Origin: Dethiosulfovibrio faecalis
GTDB taxonomy: Bacteria; Synergistota; Synergistia; Synergistales; Dethiosulfovibrionaceae
Reading direction: 5' to 3'
NCBI RefSeq assembly: GCF_021568795.1
Contig: NZ_JAKGUE010000002.1
Location: forward strand, 1-64,000
Length of the DNA stretch: 64,000 nt
In this document: positions 7,553-13,826 of the stretch, in pieces
How the letters are laid out: every line of letters begins with the position of its first letter
Position numbering within the stretch: the stretch's first letter is position 1
Notes under the pieces: model-generated
Told to the model about the DNA's origin: nothing
What the model saw: the letters and a program-made list of their open reading frames with translations, nothing else
Database searches by the model: none
Position numbers and translations under genes: made by a program

Positions 7553-8624
7553 ACATGGCGAGGAAATCGTTCGTATAGAAGGAGTTACGAAAGAGTTTTT
7601 CTGCTCCGGTGGTGCTAGTTTCAACGTAGGACGGCGTTGTGGCAGGATTATTGGGAATCTCTGTGGTTGTCGTCGCGGCAGATTCCGGGGTAAAAGTCGA
7701 GGTCGTTCTCTGATAGCCTGTAACGATGTCTCATTGACCCTTCGGCGAGGGGAGACCTTGGGTATTGCCGGAGAAAGCGGCTGTGGCAAGTCAACTCTTG
7801 CTAAGATGCTTTTGTCCATGGAATCTCCCTCTAAGGGGCGGATACTGTACAGAGGTCGGGATCTGACCGCCATGGAAGGAGAAGAGCGTCGACGGAACTG
7901 TAAGAATATCCAGATGGTCTTTCAGGATTCTCTGGCGTCCTTCCATCCTAGGATGAGGATAGTGGATATAGTTACGGAGCCTCTGGTAAACCTAAAGTTT
8001 TTGAAGAAGATGAACAGAGAGGCTAAGGCCTTGGAGTTACTGGAGACGGTGGAGCTGTCCGGTGATTTCCTGTGCCGTTATCCTCATACTTTAAGCGGTG
8101 GGCAGATACAGAGGGTAGGAATAGCCAGAGCTCTTTCTGTAAACCCGGAGATACTGGTATGTGACGAAGCAACAAGCGCTTTGGACGTCTCGGTTCAGAG
8201 AAACATAGCTCGGTTGCTAGTCGATCTTCAGAGAAAAAACGGAACGACCATGGTCGTCATCTCTCATGATGTCGCTTTTATAAACTCCATCGCCCATAGA
8301 TTAGCCGTCATGTACCTGGGCTCGATCATGGAGGTAATGCCTACTTCGAGGGATGTAAATAGAGTCGCTGCCCATCCCTACACTCGGGCGCTTTTAGGCT
8401 CGATCTTCTCGACCGGGATGGATTTTACGAAAGCCATAGAGAGCTTGGAAAGCGAAGCTCCAAGTGCCTTGGATATTCCGGAAGGATGTCCTTTTCAGGG
8501 CAGGTGTGACAGAGTCATGGATATATGCAGGTTTAAAAAGCCGACCCTTGCCCCTCTTAGGGGCGAGAAAGACCATTTGGTTGCCTGTCATCTATTCGAT
8601 GAAGGGGGATCTCTGTGGGGTTGA
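7545..8624 (+). CDS. ABC transporter ATP-binding protein, DppF/NikE family with Cys/Arg-rich insertion
   Basis: 359 residues from TTG 7545, which has AGGGGGAAG upstream and overlaps the previous gene by eight bases. Motifs: Walker A GESGCGKST, Q-loop MVFQDSLASFHP, signature LSGGQIQRVGIARA, Walker B ILVCDEATSALD, switch His in VISHDV. The C-terminal oligo_HPY region contains the Cys set CPFQGRCDRVMDIC. Unusually, residues 20-59, between the first strand and Walker A, carry five Cys (20, 32, 40, 42, 59) and many Arg. The equivalent linker in typical DppF is shorter and Cys-poor. Confidence 0.9.
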   Translation: MCRHGEEIVRIEGVTKEFFCSGGASFNVGRRCGRIIGNLCGCRRGRFRGKSRGRSLIACNDVSLTLRRGETLGIAGESGCGKSTLAKMLLSMESPSKGRILYRGRDLTAMEGEERRRNCKNIQMVFQDSLASFHPRMRIVDIVTEPLVNLKFLKKMNREAKALELLETVELSGDFLCRYPHTLSGGQIQRVGIARALSVNPEILVCDEATSALDVSVQRNIARLLVDLQRKNGTTMVVISHDVAFINSIAHRLAVMYLGSIMEVMPTSRDVNRVAAHPYTRALLGSIFSTGMDFTKAIESLESEAPSALDIPEGCPFQGRCDRVMDICRFKKPTLAPLRGEKDHLVACHLFDEGGSLWG

Positions 8625-9910
8625 AAAACAGGGAATATCTGGCGGTTGCGGTGCCGTTTATATTCTCTACGATCACTCAGCCTCTTTTAGGCTCGGTGGA
8701 TACCGCGGTTGTAGGTCACCTTGAAAACCCAGCCTTCATTGCCGGGGTCTCTGTAGGTGCAGTCATCTTCAACACGATGTACTGGATCTTTGGCTTTCTC
8801 AGGGTCAGCACGACCGGTTACAGTGCCCAGTCTCTGGACTCATCTGACGGAGACGATAGGATGATATCGTTCTACCGTCCCCTTGGAATTGCACTCCTGG
8901 TCGGCGTTGCTTTTATCCTTTTTCGTAAACTCGTACTAGAAGCAGCGGGAAATATGATATCTCCGGATCCTGAGGTCATGAGGATGGTAGCGACCTATTT
9001 TGGGATACTTATATGGGGAGCTCCGTTCGTCCTTTTTAACTACGTTATCTTAGGGTGGTTAATGGGACAAATGAAGATAAAGGCCTCGCTGATTATGCAG
9101 ATTTCCAGTAATCTGTTGAATATTTTACTGGACGTTTTGTTCGTCTACGTTTTCTCCATGGAAGTGGCGGGAATAGCTTTGGCTACGTTGATATCCCAGT
9201 TGACCTCTTTCGCTATAGGACTGTTTTTCATGGTTAGATACGGCGATTTTTCCTCCGTTCCTGTAAAAAAGGTCTTTGAGCGTTCTGCTATGGTGGCTAT
9301 ATTCAAGGTAAACGGAGACCTTATGATAAGGACCATCTGCTTGCTGATCCACGTAAATGTTTTTACGGCAGCCAGCGCCTCTTTGGGGACGGTAGTTTTA
9401 TCGTCCAACTCGGTTCTTCTACAGATACAGTCGTTGATGGCCTATCTTTTCGACGGATTTGCCAACGCCTCCAGTGTATTTGCAGGAAGGGCGGCTGGTA
9501 GGAAGGACGACGAAGCCCTGAGGTCGGTCTGGAGGATCAGTGCATTTTGGGGAGCCGGGATGGCTCTTTTGGTCGGTGGATTGTATCTTTCTTCTTTATC
9601 CGGATTGGTCTCTCTTTTTACAGATATCGACGAGGTGTATGGACAGGCCGTCAGGTATGGCCGGTGGGTCGCTCTCTATCCTTTATTTGCCGTTTGGGGG
9701 TTGGTGTTCTACGGCGTCTTCACGGGTGTTTCCGTTACCGGTCCTGTCAGAAACTCTACGATTATGGCTCTTGCCCTATTTATGGCCGGCTATTGGTTCT
9801 TTTTCGATCTTTGGGGCAACGATGGGCTTTGGTTGGCTCTCTTGCTATTTTATGCAGGAAGAAGCCTTTTCCTGATGCCCTTTTTACGACGAACCCTTGC
9901 TCGACGATAG
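8615..9910 (+). CDS. MATE family multidrug/metabolite exporter (DinF-like)
   Basis: 431 residues from GTG 8615, with AAGGGGGAT upstream and a ten-base overlap with the ATPase gene. About twelve membrane helices. Near the N-terminus lies the MATE-type tract LAVAVPFIFSTITQPLLGSVDTAVVGHL, here split by me into its first helix and the DTAVVGHL motif, which places it in the DinF branch. MATE proteins expel small organic molecules in exchange for Na+ or H+. Its overlap with the riboswitch-controlled ABC operon suggests that import and export are co-regulated, for example a metal-chelator or pathway intermediate; the substrate is unknown. Confidence 0.9.
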   Translation: MGLKNREYLAVAVPFIFSTITQPLLGSVDTAVVGHLENPAFIAGVSVGAVIFNTMYWIFGFLRVSTTGYSAQSLDSSDGDDRMISFYRPLGIALLVGVAFILFRKLVLEAAGNMISPDPEVMRMVATYFGILIWGAPFVLFNYVILGWLMGQMKIKASLIMQISSNLLNILLDVLFVYVFSMEVAGIALATLISQLTSFAIGLFFMVRYGDFSSVPVKKVFERSAMVAIFKVNGDLMIRTICLLIHVNVFTAASASLGTVVLSSNSVLLQIQSLMAYLFDGFANASSVFAGRAAGRKDDEALRSVWRISAFWGAGMALLVGGLYLSSLSGLVSLFTDIDEVYGQAVRYGRWVALYPLFAVWGLVFYGVFTGVSVTGPVRNSTIMALALFMAGYWFFFDLWGNDGLWLALLLFYAGRSLFLMPFLRRTLARR

Positions 9911-9958
9911 TGTAATATGGTTTTGTAGGTTTACGACCATAGACGAAGAGGAGGTGCG

Positions 9959-11497
9959 ATGATGTCGTCTTCTAAAAAGTTGAAGATAGCCTGCGTTCAA
10001 CTGAGATCTAGAGACGTGGAGGAAAGGCAAGAGTCTTTAAGAGAAGCCCTTGAGGGCATAAGGGAAGCCTCTGGGTTTGGTGTTCAGATGGTGGTCCTTC
10101 CCGAGGCTGTTTTTCCGGGATATGTGTTGGATCGCTGGTCCGAGGATCCTGACTCTCCGGATGAATCCCGAAGGGCTCTGGAAAGCTTTAGGGAATCCGC
10201 CATGGGAAACGGAGTCTATCTGGCCGTGGGGTTGGCACTTCACAAAAACGGAAGATGGATAAACGGAGCGGTCCTCATCGATCCGGATGGGAATATTATT
10301 CTGGAGGAAGGCAAGCGTTTTCTGTGGCATTTCGACGATCGATGGTTCGGAAAATCTCACTCCTATGATTTGGCCGATACCCCTTGGGGCAAGATCGGTT
10401 TGTCGATATGTGCGGATGCCAGAAATCCCGAGGTGCTTCGTAACCTCTCTCGTAAAGGAGCAGATCTGGTATTGGATCTTGCCAACCTCACATCTTCTGG
10501 AAAAGATGCTGATTTGCTTTCAAATCAGCAGGTAAATTTCATGCTACCGGTAAGGGCTTTTGAGAACTGTGTCTGGATAGCTATGGCCAACAAATCCGGA
10601 ATGGAAAACCGATCGGTCGTCTACTGTGGAAGATCCGGCATATACGATCCTTTAGGTCGCTCCGTAGCCGCCCTGGGATCTAAGGATCCAGGCGTGCTGG
10701 TGGAGCAAATCGACCTGTCCAATCGACCTAGCATGGTCCCACTCAAAGAGGGTATCTGTGCCCCCCTGATCGAGAAAAAAAAGCCTCATTTCCAGGGGGA
10801 AGCCACTGTGGTTATGGTCTCTTTAGCTCAATTGGACTGGGATTCGCTGGTCGTATTGAACAGGGTAAAAAGCTTTGTCCGCCAAGCTTGGCTTCAGAAA
10901 GCCGATTTGTTGGTCCTGTCTCCATTGTCAGACTCAGACGAGATGGAGTCCTTGGCGATGGAGCTTTTGCTGGATCTATCTCGGTCATATGAAAATATGT
11001 GGATCGTCTTTGCTAGAGAAAACGGTCCTAAAGGGCCGATCTCGTGGTCGATCAGAGATGGCCAGGTCTGTAATGTCTCTCTCGGTACCCACGGCCATGG
11101 TCTGGGAGATACGGTTCCCGTGATTCGAACCGACATAGGAGCCTGGGGAATCTCCATAGGAGAGGACGGTTACGTTCCGGAGGTTTCCAGAATACAGGCG
11201 ATCAAGGGGGCGGAGATGCTCGTTTGGTTTGCCCCCGATGGTCCTATGACGGAGCATCTGGCCAGAAGCAGGGCGGCGGAGAATAAGTTGTTCGTGGTTG
11301 CCGCAGCTTCTGCGTCCGTAGGAGGAAGCCTTATCGCGTCTCCCGACGGAGCCATTTTATCCCAAGCTTTTGTAGGAGAAGATCAGATGATATCGGCACT
11401 ATGTCCTCTGTGTTTATCCAGAGAAAAATCGGTAGTTCCCGGTACGGACGTGCTTTTAGACAGGTCTCCCGAGGATAATATCTTCAGGAACCGGTAG
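9959..11497 (+). CDS. Two-domain carbon-nitrogen hydrolase (nitrilase superfamily), second domain degenerate
   Basis: 512 residues with a strong GAGGAGGTG ribosome site. Residues about 8-260 form a nitrilase-superfamily domain with the full catalytic triad: E49 (VLPEAV), K119 (EGKRFLW) and C151 (LSICADAR). Residues about 280-490 look like a second copy of the fold (QLDWDSL, ADLLVLSPLS, GAWGISIGEDG), but the Glu position is Ser and the Cys position is Gly, so it should be inactive. Such enzymes hydrolyse amides or nitriles. No terminator separates it from the MATE gene (48-base gap), so it is probably part of the cobalamin-regulated unit. Substrate unknown. Confidence 0.82.
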   Translation: MMSSSKKLKIACVQLRSRDVEERQESLREALEGIREASGFGVQMVVLPEAVFPGYVLDRWSEDPDSPDESRRALESFRESAMGNGVYLAVGLALHKNGRWINGAVLIDPDGNIILEEGKRFLWHFDDRWFGKSHSYDLADTPWGKIGLSICADARNPEVLRNLSRKGADLVLDLANLTSSGKDADLLSNQQVNFMLPVRAFENCVWIAMANKSGMENRSVVYCGRSGIYDPLGRSVAALGSKDPGVLVEQIDLSNRPSMVPLKEGICAPLIEKKKPHFQGEATVVMVSLAQLDWDSLVVLNRVKSFVRQAWLQKADLLVLSPLSDSDEMESLAMELLLDLSRSYENMWIVFARENGPKGPISWSIRDGQVCNVSLGTHGHGLGDTVPVIRTDIGAWGISIGEDGYVPEVSRIQAIKGAEMLVWFAPDGPMTEHLARSRAAENKLFVVAAASASVGGSLIASPDGAILSQAFVGEDQMISALCPLCLSREKSVVPGTDVLLDRSPEDNIFRNR

Positions 11498-11672
11498 CCA
11501 TAGCCACCATAGGGCTCCTTTTTTCGAAGAACCCCGAGTTCTCTCGTTCCAGAATCCTGTCCGCCATAGCCTGTGCCGTGAGCACGGTTCGGCGGACCTT
11601 TTTTTTATGGTTGATGTCGTATCCTATGAAATGCCCATTTTCTACTATCAGTTTTATGGTCTCTCTGTCCAT
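11484..11672 (-). CDS. Unknown 62-residue protein, divergent from the LexA-like repressor
   Basis: The start is firmly set: on the minus strand GGAGGTGAT lies five bases before ATG, and a near-perfect promoter (TTGACA, 17 bases, TAATAT) lies upstream. The product is basic in the middle (NHKKKVRRT) with a hydrophobic C-terminus and no membrane helix. I recognise no domain. Its 3' end overlaps the end of the nitrilase gene by 14 bases, tail to tail. The promoter is overlapped by one arm of the palindrome at 11729-11768, so it is probably repressed by the neighbouring S24-type repressor and induced when that protein cleaves itself. Function unknown. Confidence 0.72.
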   Translation of the reverse strand: MDRETIKLIVENGHFIGYDINHKKKVRRTVLTAQAMADRILERENSGFFEKRSPMVAMATGS

Positions 11673-11701
11673 GGGATCACCTCCAGATATCTTTTATACA
11701 G

Positions 11702-11730
11702 ATATTACGATGTCTTTTTCATCGTGTCAA
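11702..11730 (-). promoter_or_regulatory. Promoter of the 62-residue gene
   Basis: On the minus strand: TTGACA (11730-11725), exactly 17 bases, TAATAT (11707-11702). The left arm of the palindrome overlaps the -35 element by two bases. Confidence 0.8.
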
Positions 11731-11768
11731 CCGATATTTTGGGAGTGGGGTTGTATAAAATATCGGTT
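11729..11768. promoter_or_regulatory. Perfect 12-bp inverted repeat, probable repressor operator
   Basis: AACCGATATTTT at 11729-11740 and AAAATATCGGTT at 11757-11768, spacer 16 bases. The left arm touches the -35 of the minus-strand promoter; the right arm lies between the -35 and -10 of the plus-strand promoter. It is the natural binding site for the HTH/S24 repressor encoded next door, which would then repress both itself and the small gene. Binding is inferred. Confidence 0.72.
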
Positions 11769-11779
11769 TGATAGATAAT
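11751..11779 (+). promoter_or_regulatory. Promoter of the LexA-like repressor gene
   Basis: TTGTAT, 17 bases, GATAAT. Transcription would start near 11786, about 25 bases before the ATG. The right operator arm fills the spacer, consistent with autorepression. Confidence 0.6.
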
Positions 11780-11810
11780 GGTATTAGATATGAGCCTTGG
11801 AGGTGATGCT

Positions 11811-12515
11811 ATGACTCGAGGGGAGAGATTACGTCGGACCAGAAAGGATCAAGGTCTTACTCAGACCGAGCTGGCTAGGTTGTCAGGGGTAAAACAAAAC
11901 ACCGTAAGTCAGGTCGAAAACGATAGAATAGGTCTCTCCATAGAGACTTGGGAAAGTCTGGCCTCTGTTTTGGGGTGTTCCGTAGGCTATCTCGTAAGTG
12001 GAGAGGGAGATCAAAAAAGTTTCGGTCACAGGGGGTCCGCCGGAAAACTCTCGTTTTCCCAGTGGATAGATGTCCCCATTCTCGACGATTCCGCTGTAGC
12101 CTGTGCTGGAAACGGCATAGGCGGAATGGCCGAGGTCTATGCCGGTGCGGAGGACTCTATAATGCTTCCCGGCGAGCTATTGGGAACCGTATCTGTGAAC
12201 GCCGATCGTCGTCCCTTTATAATCACGGTAGAGGGAGATAGCATGGAAGAGGCCGGAATCTTGGATGGAAGTCAAGTCGTGGTAAATCCGGAGGAAGAGG
12301 TGTACGATGGCGACCCCGCTTTGGTAAGCTTCGGACGAAATGGCGATTGGGCGGTCAAATGGGTCTATTGGCAGAGAAACGGAGCGGCGGAGATACGATC
12401 GTCCTCCTTGAGATATCCTCCCAGATCCTTTTCCGTGGAAGACATAGACGAAGGGCTATTCCAGATAATAGGTAAGGTTGTCAGGACGTTGGGTAAACCT
12501 AAAAGAGGGGCTTAA
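11811..12515 (+). CDS. LexA/CI-type self-cleaving transcriptional repressor (HTH_XRE plus S24 peptidase)
   Basis: 234 residues from ATG 11811 (GGAGGTGAT upstream); an in-frame TTG-type start at 11778 would lie on the promoter -10 and is rejected. Residues 5-60 are an XRE helix-turn-helix (LTQTELARLSGVKQNTVSQV). Residues about 85-225 are an S24 peptidase: scissile A99-G100 (ACAGNG), nucleophile S144 (EGDSM) and Lys K183 (WAVKW), spaced as in LexA. It should cleave itself when RecA filaments form, relieving repression. XRE-type DNA binding is closer to phage CI-like repressors than to canonical LexA, so a prophage origin or an SOS-linked host switch are both possible. Confidence 0.88.
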   Translation: MTRGERLRRTRKDQGLTQTELARLSGVKQNTVSQVENDRIGLSIETWESLASVLGCSVGYLVSGEGDQKSFGHRGSAGKLSFSQWIDVPILDDSAVACAGNGIGGMAEVYAGAEDSIMLPGELLGTVSVNADRRPFIITVEGDSMEEAGILDGSQVVVNPEEEVYDGDPALVSFGRNGDWAVKWVYWQRNGAAEIRSSSLRYPPRSFSVEDIDEGLFQIIGKVVRTLGKPKRGA

Positions 12516-12604
12516 GGCCTCTTTGTGGATCTTTACCCAGGACTTCCGAGATCAGAGAGGTCTACAACTGAAGAAAAGATCCGATTTGGGTCGGTGACGA
12601 AATC

Positions 12605-12636
12605 GAAGGCCTTGGGTATATATCCGGGCCTTCTTT
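12605..12636 (+). terminator. Terminator-like hairpin after the repressor gene
   Basis: GAAGGCC ... GGCCTTC followed by TTT. A second, weaker hairpin (AAAGAGG with CCTCTTT, 12502-12524) overlaps the repressor stop codon. Confidence 0.45.
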
Positions 12637-12640
12637 GAAT

Positions 12641-12683
12641 AAAACAGTAGCCGTCCGGGTGTTGGACTCTCCCGGACGGCTAC
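12641..12683 (-). terminator. Terminator of the tRNA-Ser gene
   Basis: On the minus strand GTAGCCGTCCGGG pairs with CCCGGACGGCTAC (13 bp), followed by TGTTTT. It lies directly downstream of the tRNA. Confidence 0.88.
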
Positions 12684-12694
12684 GAATATGCTAT

Positions 12695-12782
12695 TGGCGG
12701 AGGGTGTGAGATTCGAACTCACGGAAGCTTGCGCCTCAACGGTTTTCAAGACCGCCACCTTCGACCGCTCGGTCAACCCTCC
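12695..12782 (-). tRNA. tRNA-Ser (anticodon UGA)
   Basis: 88 bases with encoded CCA. The acceptor strands are GGAGGGT and ACCCTCC, with discriminator G. The anticodon loop reads CTTGAAA, giving UGA. It has the long variable arm of serine tRNAs and a T-loop TTCGAAT. It reads UCA codons (and possibly others of the UCN box). Confidence 0.95.
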
Positions 12783-12893
12783 CAGTTTACCCAGACATTA
12801 TAACAAGAAAAGCGGATAAGCCAAGGTCTCGTGATAAAATTGAGCTATACAGTGCGATATTCAGACTACGGCATTCAAAAAGGGGGAACAAAT

Positions 12894-13316
12894 ATGAATA
12901 CCAACGATCTTGTCGATAGAGTCCTATGTAATCCAGGAAAAATAGCGGTTATAGGAGCGTCGGACAAGGCAAGTCGTCCTGTCTACGACGTCATGTCCTA
13001 TCTTAAATCGGTCGGTGTGCAGCTGTATCCCATAAATCCGAGACTAAGGGAAAAGGAGATACTGGGGGAAAAATGCGTCTCCTCTTTGGCCGAGATAGAT
13101 GATCCGGTGGATATCGTATCGCTTTTCATATCCGCTAGATTTCAGGAAGGATTGAGGGATGAGTTAAACGCTCTTTCCTATAAACCGGCAGTGTGGTTCC
13201 AACCTGGAACTAAAAATCCCTCCCTGGAGGCCTCTTTAAGGGAGGATGGTTTCGAGGTGGTTAGCGATAATTGCATGAAGGTTGCGCATCTGCGGCGCTG
13301 TACAGTACAAAAGTAA
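12894..13316 (+). CDS. CoA-binding (YccU-like) Rossmann protein
   Basis: 140 residues from ATG 12894, which has GGGGGAA six bases upstream; an earlier in-frame start lacks one. Single CoA_binding_2 domain: KIAVIGASDKASRPVYDVMS near the N-terminus, LYPINPR, and VWFQPGTKN further on. The fold is the same as the CoA-binding part of ADP-forming acyl-CoA synthetases and succinyl-CoA synthetase. Isolated copies have no established reaction. The neighbours (thioesterase, arylpyruvate:ferredoxin oxidoreductase) suggest it deals with arylacetyl-CoA, which is inference. Confidence 0.85.
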   Translation: MNTNDLVDRVLCNPGKIAVIGASDKASRPVYDVMSYLKSVGVQLYPINPRLREKEILGEKCVSSLAEIDDPVDIVSLFISARFQEGLRDELNALSYKPAVWFQPGTKNPSLEASLREDGFEVVSDNCMKVAHLRRCTVQK

Positions 13317-13333
13317 ATAGTTTAAATATTCTA

Positions 13334-13364
13334 TTGTTTTTTTGAAGAGGTAAAACGGTATAAT
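13334..13364 (+). promoter_or_regulatory. Possible promoter upstream of the thioesterase-iorAB genes
   Basis: A perfect TATAAT at 13359-13364 with TTGTTT 19 bases upstream. The spacer is long. A start near 13371 would leave a short leader before TTG 13395. Confidence 0.4.
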
Positions 13365-13394
13365 GAAAGTGTTCATCGAATGGGAGGATTTTAC

Positions 13395-13805
13395 TTGAGG
13401 GAGAGCGTCTTTGTTTTTCGCGTCAGATATGCCGAGACCGACCAGATGGGAATAGCGCACCATGGAAACTATCTCACTTGGTTTGAGATGGGGCGTTCCA
13501 ACCTATGCAGGGAATGGGGAAAACCCTATGCAAGTTGGGAGGATGAGGGGGTCTTCCTGCCGGTGGTCGAGGCTTCCTGTAGGTATAAATCTCCGGCGAG
13601 ATACGACGAGGAGCTTTCCTTGCGTACCTCGGTGGAGCAGGTAAAACCCCATAGCGTTACGTTCAAATATAGGTTGTACAGAGGGGATAAGCTGTTGGCA
13701 GAGGGGAAGACCCGCCATGCCTTTGCTACTCCGGACGGTAAGTTGATCCGTGGCGGTCACCCCCTTATCCGATGGCTTGAGGAACGGTCGACAGAGGGGC
13801 CGTAA
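13395..13805 (+). CDS. Acyl-CoA thioesterase, YbgC/4-hydroxybenzoyl-CoA thioesterase family
   Basis: 136 residues from TTG 13395, with GGGAGGAT at the right spacing; ATG 13380 is in frame but lies within 16 bases of a predicted -10. Hot-dog fold with the family active-site block RYAETDQMGIAHHGNYLTWF, where the Asp of the ETDQMG motif is the expected catalytic residue. Hydrolyses acyl-CoA to acid and CoA. It sits directly before iorA, so a likely substrate is the arylacetyl-CoA made by the oxidoreductase. Confidence 0.88.
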   Translation: MRESVFVFRVRYAETDQMGIAHHGNYLTWFEMGRSNLCREWGKPYASWEDEGVFLPVVEASCRYKSPARYDEELSLRTSVEQVKPHSVTFKYRLYRGDKLLAEGKTRHAFATPDGKLIRGGHPLIRWLEERSTEGP

Positions 13806-13826
13806 TCCAAAAGAGGGGGAGTCATC

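Noticed and set aside
11811-12515. Calling the repressor the host lexA
   Set aside because: The N-terminal domain is of XRE/CI type, not the LexA winged helix, so only a LexA/CI-type S24 repressor can be supported.
12552-12776. 74-codon minus-strand open frame over the tRNA-Ser
   Set aside because: It overlaps the tRNA and its terminator completely; the resemblance to protein is chance.
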